Of a DNA stretch of 64,000 nucleotides, positions 7,961 to 17,540 are shown piece by piece. The notes beneath the pieces are model-generated. The model was not told the DNA's origin, made no database searches, and saw nothing but the letters and a program-made list of their open reading frames with translations. The stretch covers positions 1 through 64,000 of the forward strand of contig NZ_JACBYW010000006.1 in the NCBI RefSeq assembly GCF_013408175.1. Direction: 5' to 3'. Made by a program: the position numbers and the translations under genes. This DNA is from Actinopolyspora biskrensis (lineage in GTDB: Bacteria > Actinomycetota > Actinomycetes > Mycobacteriales > Pseudonocardiaceae). Each line of letters begins with the position of its first letter. The first letter of the stretch is position 1.

Positions 7961-9487
7961 TCAGATGTTTATCTGGAGCGCGAGGTAGAAGTCCACCCGC
8001 GTGGAAAAGTCGCCCAGATCACGTCCGGATATTTCCTCCACCCGCCGAATTCGGTAACGCAGCGTGTTCACGTGTACGTGCAGCCGCTCCGCGCAACGCG
8101 ACCAGGAACCGGAGCATTCCAGAAAAGTGCGCAGGGTGTGCACCAGCTCCGAGTGGTGGCTCCTGTCGTAGGCCAGCAGACTCCCCAGCAGTCGCTGCCG
8201 GTAGGAGTGCCGCAGCTCGTCGGGCACGGCGGAGAGCAGCACCTGGTGCGAAACCAGGTCCTCGGCCGTGACTATCCCGCAGCGCTGCCCGCGTCGTCGC
8301 GCCAACCGCCTGGTGTACCCGGCTTCCTCGACGAGCCCGCGCAGCCCGCCCGCGTCCCCGAGATCGCTGACCCCGACGCTCACGGAGAACCACTCGGCGG
8401 CGTACTCGAGGTCGGTGAGCGTGCGCCGCATCCACCCGGCCAGCTCGGCCGGTTCCGTCCGCCCCCGCTCCCCCTCGGCGAAAACGGCCAGCGCCCCCAC
8501 GTCCGTCGCCACCGTGACCGAGGGCAACCCGGTTGCCGCGGCGATCTCGCGCATCAGCTCGACCGAGGCCGCGGCGGTTCCGCCCGAGTCCAGCGAGACG
8601 ACGCACAGCGAGCCCTCCGACGGCACTCCGGCCTCACCCAGCCGGGCCGCCGCCTCACGTGAGTCCACCGAACCGTCGAGCAGCCCCCGGACGGCCGCGC
8701 CGAACGGGCGGCTCGCGGCACGGCGTCCCTCCTCCAGCCTGGTGCGCAGCAGAGCGACGGCGGTCGCGAGTTCGTCGCAGACCGAACCGCGCTCCGCCGC
8801 CCCCGCTTCCTGACCACCGGGCAGCACGAGGAACCACCTCGCGGGGCGGGACTCCGTTCCGGCCCCGATCGGCCGGAGCACGTAGGTCGCCCCCTCCACG
8901 GGGCACACCGTCCTCGGCAGTCTTTCCGCCCGCAGGAACTCCCGCACCAGTGAGCGCAGCACCTCCACGGACAGCTCACCGTGACCGGCCACGACCGAGC
9001 CCACGGCCGAGCACACCCAGCAGTCCGTGCCGAGCTCGGCGGCTGCCGCGGCGAGCACCTTGGTCAGGTCCGCGCCCGCGGCCACATCCGCGACCAGGTC
9101 CCGGCGCGGAGCGGGCTCGTCGCGGACCGCACCGAGCACGCGTTCGAACAGGGTGTTGAAGCTGACCGTCACCGGGACCTCGAACAGCGGCACCCCGTGC
9201 CGCGCACAGGCCTCGACCAGATCGGGTGGGGCCTTGCCCAGCCGCGCCGTGCCCGCGACCAGCCCGGCCACCCCCGACTCGGCCAGGGCCGCGGCGAAGG
9301 CCTCCGAGTCCGTCTCGTCGCGGTGCCAGACCAGTCCGCTGAGCACCAGCTCGCCGCCCTGCAGGTAGCGCCGCGGGTCGATCAGGTCGGTGATGTAGAC
9401 GCCACGAACCGCCCGGTCGAGTCGGTCCCGCCCGGTGAGCAGGCTCAAACCGAGCCGGGAATCGTCCAGCAGATCGCCGAGAAGCAC
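7961..9487 (-). CDS. PucR-family transcriptional regulator
   Basis: 508 residues. The N-terminal PucR (purine catabolism regulator) domain spans about residues 1-125, a GGDEF-like/GAF-like middle region follows, and the C-terminus is a PucR-type helix-turn-helix (TLRTFLECSGSWSRCAERL, HVHVNTLRYRIRR). PucR-type regulators control purine and nitrogen-source catabolism. It is divergent from the xanthine dehydrogenase operon and so is its likely regulator. GTG start at 9487, with only a weak AAGGTG site. There is no sensor kinase or membrane segment. Confidence 0.9.
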   Translation of the reverse strand: MLLGDLLDDSRLGLSLLTGRDRLDRAVRGVYITDLIDPRRYLQGGELVLSGLVWHRDETDSEAFAAALAESGVAGLVAGTARLGKAPPDLVEACARHGVPLFEVPVTVSFNTLFERVLGAVRDEPAPRRDLVADVAAGADLTKVLAAAAAELGTDCWVCSAVGSVVAGHGELSVEVLRSLVREFLRAERLPRTVCPVEGATYVLRPIGAGTESRPARWFLVLPGGQEAGAAERGSVCDELATAVALLRTRLEEGRRAASRPFGAAVRGLLDGSVDSREAAARLGEAGVPSEGSLCVVSLDSGGTAAASVELMREIAAATGLPSVTVATDVGALAVFAEGERGRTEPAELAGWMRRTLTDLEYAAEWFSVSVGVSDLGDAGGLRGLVEEAGYTRRLARRRGQRCGIVTAEDLVSHQVLLSAVPDELRHSYRQRLLGSLLAYDRSHHSELVHTLRTFLECSGSWSRCAERLHVHVNTLRYRIRRVEEISGRDLGDFSTRVDFYLALQINI

Positions 9488-9860
9488 GCGCGCACCTTAG
9501 TCAGCGGTCAGGGGGCGACGGCAAGAGGTGCGGGCCCGCGAAACGCGGATCGCACGAGAACGTCATCCCCGGGAAACGCTACGGACCGAGCCGCACGCCC
9601 GCACCCGAACGCTCCGCTCGGTGAACCGGGCGAGCGCTCGCCCGGCCGGACCGGGCCGCGGGAAAGCGGCGAGACCGCGAGAGGACCCGCCACGCGAACC
9701 AACCCGCGCGACCTCCGAGTCGCGGTTGTAGGAAACCACGAACACCACCCGTTCACCGATGGTTTGATTCATGTTTTCCACCGCTAGTCAGCACGGGCGG
9801 CCGGGCTGTGTACTTGGTCACAACCAACGACCTGTCCCGGGTTGTGATCTGGAGAGACAA
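9488..9860. promoter_or_regulatory. Divergent control region of pucR-like gene and xdh operon
   Basis: 373 bp without a gene. It contains an inverted repeat (9816-9849) just upstream of the xanthine dehydrogenase start and the ribosome-binding site GGAGAG (9851-9856). The remainder is GC-rich with no recognised element. Confidence 0.5.
9816..9849. promoter_or_regulatory. Inverted repeat, candidate PucR operator
   Basis: GGTCACAACC (9816-9825) and GGTTGTGATC (9840-9849) form arms with one mismatch, separated by 14 bases. They end 12 bases before the GTG of the first xdh gene. The position between a PucR gene and a purine operon suggests an operator; that is inference. Confidence 0.4.
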
Positions 9861-10769
9861 GTGGACTTCCTTCGACCGGCCAGCTGGAGCGAAGCTCTCG
9901 AGGCAAAGGCCAACCACCCGGACGCGACGCCGATCGCGGGTGGCACCGACGTCATGGTCGAGCTGAACTTCGACCAGCGCCGCCCCACCACGTTGCTCGA
10001 CCTGACTCGCATCGAGCGACTCGCACAGTGGTCGCGCGACTCACACCCGGAAGGCGACGTGCTGCGGATCGGGGCGGGGGTGCCCTACTCCCGCCTGATC
10101 GGGGAGCTGGGGACGAGTCTGCCTGGCCTGGCCATCGCATCGCGCACGGTCGGGTCCCCGCAGATCCGCAACCGCGGCACTCTCGGCGGAAACCTGGCTT
10201 CGGCCTCTCCGGCCGGGGACGGCCACCCGCCGCTGATCGCCTCGGAGGCCGAGATCGAGCTCGAGTCGGTGCGCGGAACCCGAACGCTGCCCGTCTCCGA
10301 CTTCTTCACCGGGGTCAAGCGAACAGCCCTCGCCGACGACGAGCTCGTCTCGGCCGTGCACGTGCCCGCGGCCACCGGTCCGCAGCAGTTCTCCAAGATC
10401 GGCCCCCGCAACGCGATGGTCATCGCCGTGTGCACCTTCGCCGTCGCACTGCACCCCCAGCGGGGGACCGTGGGAACCGGACTGGGCTCGGTGGCCCCGA
10501 CTCCGCGATCGGCCACCGAGGCCGAGGAGTTCCTCGCCGGGGAACTGGCCGAGAACGGCCGCTGGGAACGTCCCGATCCGCTGCCCGAATCGGTGATCGG
10601 ACGTTTCGGCGAGTTGGTCGCGCGGGCCGCCGCACCGATCGACGACGTACGTGGCACGGCCCGGTACCGCACACACGCGCTGGGCGTGCTCGCCAGGCGA
10701 ACCCTCGGGTGGGCCTGGGACGAGTACCGCAACGGCACCGAAACCTCCGGGAGGCAAGGATGCGCCTGA
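9861..10769 (+). CDS. Xanthine dehydrogenase, FAD-binding subunit
   Basis: 302 residues of the CoxM/XdhB type, which passes electrons from the iron-sulfur subunit to FAD and NAD. FAD-binding motifs are visible: PIAGGTDVMVELN near residue 30, then TVGSPQIRNRGTLGGNLA and SASPAGD. The C-terminal third is the CO-dehydrogenase flavoprotein C-terminal domain. The start is GTG 9861, directly after GGAGAGACAA; the open frame before it is not conserved. It overlaps the 2Fe-2S gene by 10 bp. First gene of the purine operon. Confidence 0.93.
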   Translation: MDFLRPASWSEALEAKANHPDATPIAGGTDVMVELNFDQRRPTTLLDLTRIERLAQWSRDSHPEGDVLRIGAGVPYSRLIGELGTSLPGLAIASRTVGSPQIRNRGTLGGNLASASPAGDGHPPLIASEAEIELESVRGTRTLPVSDFFTGVKRTALADDELVSAVHVPAATGPQQFSKIGPRNAMVIAVCTFAVALHPQRGTVGTGLGSVAPTPRSATEAEEFLAGELAENGRWERPDPLPESVIGRFGELVARAAAPIDDVRGTARYRTHALGVLARRTLGWAWDEYRNGTETSGRQGCA

Positions 10770-11266
10770 GTTTGACCATCAACGGCCGCGCCACCACCGC
10801 CGACGACGTGTGGGAGGGCGAGAGCCTGCTGTACGTGCTGCGGGAGCGACTCGGGCTCCCCGGGTCGAAGAACGCCTGCGAACAGGGCGAGTGCGGCTCC
10901 TGCACCGTGTACCTGGACCGCGTTCCCGTTTGCGCCTGCCTGGTCGCCGCGGGCCAGGCCGAGGGGCGGGAAGTCGGAACCGTCGAGGGACTCGCCGGGG
11001 AGGACGAGCTCTCGACCGTGCAACGGGCTTTCGTGGACACCGGGGCCGTCCAGTGCGGCTTCTGCACCCCGGGGTTGCTGGTCGCCGCGGACGACCTGGT
11101 CAAGCGCGTACCGGAGCCCTCCGACGCCGAGATCAGGGAGGCCTTGGCGGGGAACCTGTGCAGGTGCACCGGCTACGAGAAGATCATGGCCGCGGTGCGC
11201 ACCGCCGCCGGGAGCGGCTCCCCCGCGACCGGCTCGGGCGAGTCCTCCGGGGAGCAGCTGACATGA
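10760..11266 (+). CDS. Xanthine dehydrogenase, 2Fe-2S subunit
   Basis: 168 residues. The plant-type ferredoxin domain has its cluster cysteines in NACEQGECGSCTVYLD and the following VPVCAC. The second 2Fe-2S domain has QCGFCTPG and NLCRCTGYEKI. It relays electrons from the molybdenum site to FAD. ATG 10760 follows GGGAGG closely. The stop overlaps the next start as ATGA. Confidence 0.95.
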   Translation: MRLSLTINGRATTADDVWEGESLLYVLRERLGLPGSKNACEQGECGSCTVYLDRVPVCACLVAAGQAEGREVGTVEGLAGEDELSTVQRAFVDTGAVQCGFCTPGLLVAADDLVKRVPEPSDAEIREALAGNLCRCTGYEKIMAAVRTAAGSGSPATGSGESSGEQLT

Positions 11267-12672
11267 GCGCCATCGACGAGCGGGGCTTCCCCCGGCGAAC
11301 CGTGATCGAAGGGGCCGCGGTGGTCACCGTCGACGGCGCCGCCCCCGGGGGCTCGGGGATCGGCGACGAGTACCCCGAGGGGCACGTGGTGGTGGAGGAC
11401 GGACTCGTCCGCTCGGTCGGCCCCGGACCGGCCCCGCCGCAGAACGAGGAGGTGCGGCGCGTCGACGGCACCGGCTGTCTGGCGACCCCGGGGCTCGTGA
11501 ACACGCACCACCACCTCTACCAGTGGGCGACGCGCGGCTACGCGGTCGACTCGACGCTGTTCGGCTGGCTCACCGAGCTCTACCCGGTATGGGCGGGCAT
11601 CGACGAGGACCTGACCCGTTCGGCATCCGCTGCCGGACTGGGCTGGACAGCGTTGTCCGGATGCACCACGGTCGCCGATCACCACTACGTGTTCCCTCGC
11701 ACGGGTGGGGACGTGCTCGGCGGCGTGGTCTCCGGAGCCGAGCGCATCGGCGTGCGGCTGCACGCGGTGCGCGGCTCCATGGACCGGGGGCAGTCCGCCG
11801 GGGGACTGCCCCCGGACTCCGCGGTGGAGGACACCGAGTCGGCCCTGGAGGGCACTGCCGCTGCCGTGGAGCGATTCCACGATCCGGGGTTCGGCTCCCG
11901 CCTGCGCGTGGCCGTGGGCCCGTGCTCGCCGTTCTCCGTCAGCACGGAGCTGATGACCCGCTCCGCGGAACTGGCCCGCGAGCACGGGGTGCGGCTGCAC
12001 ACGCATCTCGCCGAGACCACCGACGAGCTGGACAGGTGCGCCGCGGAGTTCGGTTGCGATCCGGTCGAGTACGCGGAGCGGGTCGGCTGGCTCGGCGAGG
12101 ACGTGTGGCTGGCGCACGGTGTGCACCTGTCCGGGCGGGCGGTCCGCCGGCTGGGCGAGACGGCCACCGGAGTGGCTCACTGCCCCAGCTCGAACGGGCG
12201 GTTGGGAGCGGGCACCGCCCCGATACGTCCCCTGCTGGACGCGCACGCGCCGGTCGGGCTGGGGATCGACGGGGTGGCCTCCAACGAGTCCGGACGACTC
12301 GGGGACGAGTTGAGGCAGGCGTTGCTGCTCGGCCGCGCCGAGCACGGCCCGGACGCGCTGTCGGTGCGCGACGCGCTGTGGATGGGCACCAGGGGCGGAG
12401 CGCGCTGCCTGGGCAGGGAGTCCGAACTCGGCTCGCTCGAACCGGGCAAGTTGGCCGACATCGCCCTGTGGGACCTGGACGGCCTCGGGCACGCCGGGAT
12501 CGGGGACCCGGTGGCCGCCCTGGCACTCGGCCCGCTGCCACCACTGCGCAGGTTGCTGCGCGGCGGCGAAACGCTGGTCGAGGACTCCCGGCTCGTCCGG
12601 GAGTCGGAACGGGACCTGACGGCGGAACTGCGTCGCGCTTGCGCCCGGATCGGAACGAGGAGGGGCGGATGA
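11263..12672 (+). CDS. Amidohydrolase, 8-oxoguanine deaminase-like
   Basis: 469 residues of the metal-dependent amidohydrolase superfamily (ATZ/TRZ branch). Metal ligands are visible in GLVNTHHHLYQ, HTHLAE and HCPSSN, plus the late Asp in GIDGVASNES. The closest characterised type is 8-oxoguanine deaminase, which produces urate; related chlorohydrolase-like enzymes share the motifs. It sits inside the xanthine dehydrogenase operon, between the 2Fe-2S and molybdenum subunits, so a purine ring substrate is very likely. Translationally coupled to the preceding gene. Confidence 0.85.
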   Translation: MSAIDERGFPRRTVIEGAAVVTVDGAAPGGSGIGDEYPEGHVVVEDGLVRSVGPGPAPPQNEEVRRVDGTGCLATPGLVNTHHHLYQWATRGYAVDSTLFGWLTELYPVWAGIDEDLTRSASAAGLGWTALSGCTTVADHHYVFPRTGGDVLGGVVSGAERIGVRLHAVRGSMDRGQSAGGLPPDSAVEDTESALEGTAAAVERFHDPGFGSRLRVAVGPCSPFSVSTELMTRSAELAREHGVRLHTHLAETTDELDRCAAEFGCDPVEYAERVGWLGEDVWLAHGVHLSGRAVRRLGETATGVAHCPSSNGRLGAGTAPIRPLLDAHAPVGLGIDGVASNESGRLGDELRQALLLGRAEHGPDALSVRDALWMGTRGGARCLGRESELGSLEPGKLADIALWDLDGLGHAGIGDPVAALALGPLPPLRRLLRGGETLVEDSRLVRESERDLTAELRRACARIGTRRGG

Positions 12673-12763
12673 GCCCACCGCACCGACCGGCCGCCGGAGC
12701 TGTCCCGCCCGGCCACGCATCCCCACGGCGAACACGCACACACCCGCGCGAAGAGGTGGCTCG

Positions 12764-15082
12764 ATGAGCAACACGCACGCCCCCGCCCACCGTCCGCAGG
12801 ACCTGGAGGAGGAAATCGCAGGCGGAGTGGGGGAATCCCCACAGCGCCCGGACGCGGCGCTGAAGGTGCGCGGCGATTTCGCCTACGCCTCCGACCTGTG
12901 GGCCGAGAACATGATCTGGGGTGCGACGCTGCGCAGCCCGCACCCCTCCGCGAGGATCCGCTCCATCGACATCGGACCGGCGTTGCGAACACCCGGGGTC
13001 CACGCGGTGCTGACCGCCGACGACGTTCCGGGCCGCAACCTGTACGGGCTCAAGGACGTCGACCAGCCGGTGCTGGCCGTCGACGTGGTCCGCTACCGCG
13101 GTGAGGCCGTGGCGCTGGTGGCGGCCGACCACCCGGAGACCGCGCGGAGGGCGCTGGAACTGGTCGAGGTCGACTACGAGGTGCTCGAACCGGTCCTCGA
13201 CGCGGAACGGGCGGCTCACGAGGAGTCGGTTCCCGCCGTGCACCCGGGCGGCAACACGGTGCGCTACCAGCCGATCGTCAAGGGCGACCCGGACGCCGCG
13301 GCGGACGTGATCGTGTCCGGGACCTACACGGTGGGGATGCAGGACCAGGCGTTCCTGGGGCCCGAGGCGGGGCTCGCCATCCCGGGCGAGGACGGCGGCG
13401 TCGACCTGTACCTGGCCACCCAGGACCTGCACACCGACCGCAAGCAGACCGCGGCGGCCCTCGGGCTGGATCCGGAGCAGGTGCGGATGACGATGTCCGG
13501 TGTGGGCGGGGCCTTCGGCGGCCGCGAGGACCTGTCCATGCAGGTGCACGTGTGCATGCTCGCCCTGCGCACCGGCAGGCCGGTCAAGATGGTCTACGAC
13601 CGCGCGGAGTCCTTCTTCGGCCACGTGCACCGGCACCCGGCGACCATGTACTACGAGCACGGGGCCACCAGCGAGGGGGACCTGGTCTTCGTCAGGGCGC
13701 GGCTGTACTTCGACGGCGGCGCGTACTCGTCCAAGACGCCGGTCGTGGTGGGCAACGGAACCACCCTCGGGGTCGGTCCGTACGTCGTCCCCAACGTCCG
13801 GATCGAGGGCTGGGGCATGTACACCAACAACCCGCCGTGCGGGGCCATGCGCGGACTCGGGGCGGTGCAGCCCGCCTTCGCCTACGAGTCCCAGATGGAC
13901 CGGCTGGCCGAGCGGCTCGGCATGGACCCCGTCGACCTCCGCGTCCGCAACGCGATCAGCCGCGGGGAGTCCACCCCCACCGGCCAGGTGCTGGACTACC
14001 CGGCTCCAGTGGAGGAGCTGCTGCGGCGGGTGCGGGACCTGCCCCTGCCGGAGACCTCGGCGGCGGAGGCCTCCGACCCGGACATCCGCGACCTGCCCGG
14101 TGGCGCGTCCAACACCACCCACGGGGAGGACGTGGTGCGCGGAATCGGGTACGGCGTGTGCATCAAGAACGTCTGCTACGCCGAGGGCGCGGACGACTTC
14201 TCCACCGCGCGGGTGCGACTGCAGGTCATCGCCGGGGAGCCGATCGCGATGGTGCACACGGCCGCGGCCGAGGTGGGCCAGGGCCTGGTCACCGTCCAGC
14301 AGCAGATCACGCGCAGCGAGCTCGGGGTGGAGCGGGTCAACATCCATCCGAACGACACCTCGGTGGGCCCGGCCGGTTCCAGCTCGGCATCCCGGCAGAC
14401 CTATGTGACGGGAGGGGCCGTGCAGGCGGCCTGCCGGGCGGTACGCGCGGAGCTGCTGGACCTGACGGCGCGGGAACTCGGCGAACCCGCCGCGGGGCTC
14501 TCCCTGTCCGGCGGCAAGGTGGTCTCGGAGACCTCGGGAGTGCTGGCCGACCTGGCGGACGTGCTCGGCGACGAGGTGATCGAGGAGACCAGGGAGTACC
14601 ACCACCGCGAGACGTTCCCGCTGGACGAGCAGGGCTCCAGCGAGCGCGCGCAGGTGCAGCACGCCTTCTCGGCACACCGCGCCGTGGTGGACGTGGACAC
14701 CGGGCTCGGCCTCGTCAAGGTCGTGCAGCTGGACTGCTCGCAGGACGTGGGCAAGGCCGTGAACCCGGACTCCGTGGTCGGCCAGATCCAGGGCGGTTCC
14801 GCCCAGGGGCTCGGGCTCGCCGTCATGGAGGAGATCCAGGTGAGCGAAGGCCGGATCGACAACCCCTCCTTCACCGACTACCTCATCCCGACGATTCTCG
14901 ACATGCCGCCGATGAACGTGGACGTCATCGAACGCGGGGACCCGAACGCCCCCTACGGGGTGCGCGGGGTCGGCGAGCCCCCGACCATCTCCTCCACCCC
15001 GGCCGTCGTGGCCGCGATCCGCGCGGCCACCGGCAAGGCGCTGGACCACGTCCCGGTGGGTCCGGACCACATCGTCGAGTGA
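12764..15082 (+). CDS. Xanthine dehydrogenase, molybdopterin-binding subunit
   Basis: 772 residues. Features of the family are visible in order: the a/b hammerhead domain (about 35-140), GVGGAFGGRED (about residue 250), CGAMRGLGAVQPAFAYE with the conserved Arg, VGQGLVTV, and the catalytic Glu in GVGEPPTISSTPAV near the C-terminus. It hydroxylates hypoxanthine and xanthine at the molybdenum centre. Ninety bases separate it from the amidohydrolase. No twin-arginine signal is seen, so it is cytoplasmic. Confidence 0.93.
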   Translation: MSNTHAPAHRPQDLEEEIAGGVGESPQRPDAALKVRGDFAYASDLWAENMIWGATLRSPHPSARIRSIDIGPALRTPGVHAVLTADDVPGRNLYGLKDVDQPVLAVDVVRYRGEAVALVAADHPETARRALELVEVDYEVLEPVLDAERAAHEESVPAVHPGGNTVRYQPIVKGDPDAAADVIVSGTYTVGMQDQAFLGPEAGLAIPGEDGGVDLYLATQDLHTDRKQTAAALGLDPEQVRMTMSGVGGAFGGREDLSMQVHVCMLALRTGRPVKMVYDRAESFFGHVHRHPATMYYEHGATSEGDLVFVRARLYFDGGAYSSKTPVVVGNGTTLGVGPYVVPNVRIEGWGMYTNNPPCGAMRGLGAVQPAFAYESQMDRLAERLGMDPVDLRVRNAISRGESTPTGQVLDYPAPVEELLRRVRDLPLPETSAAEASDPDIRDLPGGASNTTHGEDVVRGIGYGVCIKNVCYAEGADDFSTARVRLQVIAGEPIAMVHTAAAEVGQGLVTVQQQITRSELGVERVNIHPNDTSVGPAGSSSASRQTYVTGGAVQAACRAVRAELLDLTARELGEPAAGLSLSGGKVVSETSGVLADLADVLGDEVIEETREYHHRETFPLDEQGSSERAQVQHAFSAHRAVVDVDTGLGLVKVVQLDCSQDVGKAVNPDSVVGQIQGGSAQGLGLAVMEEIQVSEGRIDNPSFTDYLIPTILDMPPMNVDVIERGDPNAPYGVRGVGEPPTISSTPAVVAAIRAATGKALDHVPVGPDHIVE

Positions 15083-15161
15083 TTCCTCCCACGCGGGAAC
15101 CCGCGTACCGAACGGCGCGAGCGTACGTAGCAGCGCCTCCCCCACCACGAAAGGAACACCC

Positions 15162-15662
15162 GTGTCCACACGACCGGAAACGGCTTCCGCGCATCCGAAG
15201 CCGGAAACCTGGATGCAGGAGGCGATACGGCTGGCCACCGACAGCGTGGCCTCCGGAGGCGGCCCGTTCGGAGCGGTGGTCGGCCGCGGTTCCGAGATCG
15301 TCGCCACCGGCACGAACGTGGTCACCACGAGCCTCGACCCGACGGGCCACGCCGAGGTGACCGCCATCCGCAACGCGTGCCGTGCGCTGGACGACTTCAA
15401 GCTGGACGGCTGCGTGCTCGTCACCTCGTGCGAGCCGTGCCCCATGTGCATGGCCTCGGCGTTGTGGGCCCGGCTGGACCACGTCGTCTACGCCGCGGAC
15501 AGGGACGACGCCGCGGCGGCCGGTTTCGACGACCGCGCGTTCTACGACCTGTTCACCGATCCGGAGGCGGTGTGGCCGACCCCGGTGCGGCGCATCGGAG
15601 CCGACAACCGCACCGCCCCCTTCGACGCCTGGCTCGCCAAGGCCGACCGCGTCGAGTACTGA
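15162..15662 (+). CDS. Guanine deaminase-type cytidine-deaminase-fold protein
   Basis: 166 residues with the zinc-dependent deaminase signature: GHAEVTAIR (zinc His and catalytic Glu) and SCEPCPMCMAS (two zinc Cys). Bacterial GuaD-type guanine deaminases have this size and layout and convert guanine to xanthine, the substrate of the upstream dehydrogenase. GTG start with AAAGGA seven bases before. tRNA adenosine deaminase (TadA) is the main alternative but unlikely in this operon. Confidence 0.88.
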   Translation: MSTRPETASAHPKPETWMQEAIRLATDSVASGGGPFGAVVGRGSEIVATGTNVVTTSLDPTGHAEVTAIRNACRALDDFKLDGCVLVTSCEPCPMCMASALWARLDHVVYAADRDDAAAAGFDDRAFYDLFTDPEAVWPTPVRRIGADNRTAPFDAWLAKADRVEY

Positions 15663-15987
15663 CCGGTCGAGTACCGGGCCCAAGTTCGACGACCTCCGGT
15701 GTCCCAGAGCCACCGAACCGGATCGCCGGAGCGTCTCCTAGTCTGTCAGTGCCTTTTCAGCGGCGCCGGTCACGACGACCGGGTCGGCGGCGCCGCGGGT
15801 ACGGGGTGGAGCGGCGAGAGGCTTCTCCCCACTCGGAGCGGGGCGGGAACCGCCGTGCTCGAAGTTCAGCAGATTCTTCAAACGCCCCTAATCGGGCCGG
15901 CAGCGTTGCTGCCCGCGTCCGAGGAGAAGTCCGGTCCGCCCCGCGCCGCGGGGCGGACCGGGGGCGCCCACCGGCATGGGAGGACGC
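15663..15987. other. 325-bp gap with leader hairpin before the purine permease
   Basis: No gene is supported. The notable content is the strong hairpin at 15932-15960 and the GGGAGG ribosome-binding site of the permease at 15978-15983. A possible -10 (TAGTCT, 15739-15744) has no clear -35. Confidence 0.45.
15932..15960 (+). terminator. Perfect 13-bp hairpin in the permease leader
   Basis: CGGTCCGCCCCGC, the 3-base loop GCC, then the exact reverse complement. It ends 18 bases before the permease ribosome-binding site. It could terminate guanine-deaminase transcripts or attenuate permease expression. Confidence 0.45.
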
Positions 15988-17454
15988 ATGACCCAGCTGC
16001 GCCAGGACTCGACCGAGGAAGATCCGGCAGCCGAGCCCGAGGAGCCCCGCTCGTCGGTAGATCGTTTTTTCCGCATCACCAGGCGCGGCTCGACGGTGGG
16101 CCGTGAGCTGCGGGGCGGAATCACCACCTTCGTGGCGATGTCCTACATCGTGTTGCTCAACCCCCTCATTCTCGGCTCTTCCCAGGACGTCACCGGGGCC
16201 AGCCTCGGCAACGCCGAACTCACCACGGCCACGGCCCTGTGCGCCGGGTTGATGACCGTGCTCATGGGTGTGGTGGGCAACGCGCCGCTGGCGATGGCCG
16301 CCGGGCTCGGCGTGATCCCGGTGGTCGCCTTCACCGTGGCCCCCGAGATGACCTGGGCCCAGGCCATGGGGCTGGTGGTCCTCGAGGGCCTGTGCATCGT
16401 GGTGATGGCGGTCAGCGGAATACGGGAGCGGATCATCAACGCGATCCCGCTGCCGCTCAAGACCGCGCTGACCGTGGGGATCGGTCTTTACATCGCGCTG
16501 GTCGGGATGGTCAGCGCCGGGTTCGTGAGCAGGCAGCCCGACGCGGCCGAGACCGACGTGCCGGTGCAACTCGGCCCGAACGGTCACCTGCTCGGATGGC
16601 CGCTCGGCCTGTTCTGCCTCACCCTGCTGTTGATGATCGTCCTCGTGGCCAGGAAAGTGCCCGGAGCGATTCTGATCAGCATCGTGTCCGGAACGGTCCT
16701 GTCGGTGGTGACCAACGCCGTGTTCGACGTCCCGGCCGAGCAGTGGGGCCGCACCACGCCGGACCTGCCGTCGAGCCTGGTGGCCACGCCCGATTTCGGA
16801 CTGTTCGGCGACATCGACCTGTTCGGCGGTTTCGTGAACGCCGGTGTGCTCGCGGCCACCGTTTTCCTGTTCACCCTGGTGCTGTCCGGTTTCTTCGACG
16901 CGATGGGAACGATCACCAGCGTCGGCAACGAGGCCGGGCTGACCAACTCCCAGGGCAAGGTCCAGGGGATGGGGCGCATCCTGCTCGTGGACGGAGCCGG
17001 GGCAGTGGCGGGCGGTGTGACCGGTTCCTCGCCGAACACGGTCTTCCTCGAATCCGCGGCCGGCGTCGCCGAGGGAGCCCGTACCGGCCTGGCGAGCGTC
17101 GTGAGCGGGGCCCTGTTCGCAGCGACCATGCTGTTCACCCCGCTGGCCGCCGTGGTGCCAGCGCAGGCGGCGGCTCCCGCACTGGTGCTGGTCGGGGGCA
17201 TGATGATGGCACAGGTACGCAACATTCCGTGGAGCGACGAGGACTTCGTGATCCCGGTGTTCTTGACCGTGGCGATCATCCCGTTCACGTACTCGATCAC
17301 CAACGGTGTCGGTGCGGGGCTGATCTCCTACTGTGCGATCAAGATCTGCAAGGGACGGATAAGGGAACTGGGCTGGTTGCTGAGCATCCTGTCCCTGGTG
17401 TTCGCGCTCTACTTCGGGGTCGAGGGGATCAAGGCCGTGTTCGGCGTCTCGTGA
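15988..17454 (+). CDS. NCS2-family purine permease (AzgA/xanthine-uracil type)
   Basis: 488 residues with about 12-14 hydrophobic segments, an inner-membrane nucleobase:proton symporter. Family signatures are GGITTFVAMSYIVLLNP at the N-terminus, AAGLGVIPV, and FFDAMGTITSVGNEAG in the middle, which define the AzgA-like (adenine/guanine/hypoxanthine) branch. The ATG at 15988 has GGGAGG upstream; the ATG at 15976 would lie before that site. It supplies purines to the deaminase and dehydrogenase encoded beside it. Confidence 0.93.
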   Translation: MTQLRQDSTEEDPAAEPEEPRSSVDRFFRITRRGSTVGRELRGGITTFVAMSYIVLLNPLILGSSQDVTGASLGNAELTTATALCAGLMTVLMGVVGNAPLAMAAGLGVIPVVAFTVAPEMTWAQAMGLVVLEGLCIVVMAVSGIRERIINAIPLPLKTALTVGIGLYIALVGMVSAGFVSRQPDAAETDVPVQLGPNGHLLGWPLGLFCLTLLLMIVLVARKVPGAILISIVSGTVLSVVTNAVFDVPAEQWGRTTPDLPSSLVATPDFGLFGDIDLFGGFVNAGVLAATVFLFTLVLSGFFDAMGTITSVGNEAGLTNSQGKVQGMGRILLVDGAGAVAGGVTGSSPNTVFLESAAGVAEGARTGLASVVSGALFAATMLFTPLAAVVPAQAAAPALVLVGGMMMAQVRNIPWSDEDFVIPVFLTVAIIPFTYSITNGVGAGLISYCAIKICKGRIRELGWLLSILSLVFALYFGVEGIKAVFGVS

Positions 17455-17540
17455 ACCTCACCGCCCGGCGCCGCGGCGGCCCCGGGAAAGCGCCATCGGG
17501 AACGGTTTCCCGCTCGGTTCGCCAGTCGAAGGAGGTACCT

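Noticed and set aside
6121-8271. 716-codon open frame on the plus strand
   Set aside because: Antisense to the ornithine decarboxylase and partly to speD; composition is not protein-like.
11939-15451. 1170-codon open frame on the minus strand
   Set aside because: It is antisense to the amidohydrolase, xanthine dehydrogenase and guanine deaminase genes, which have clear motifs. Long antisense frames are common in high-GC codon-biased DNA, and its translation is His/Arg/Val-rich with no family motif.
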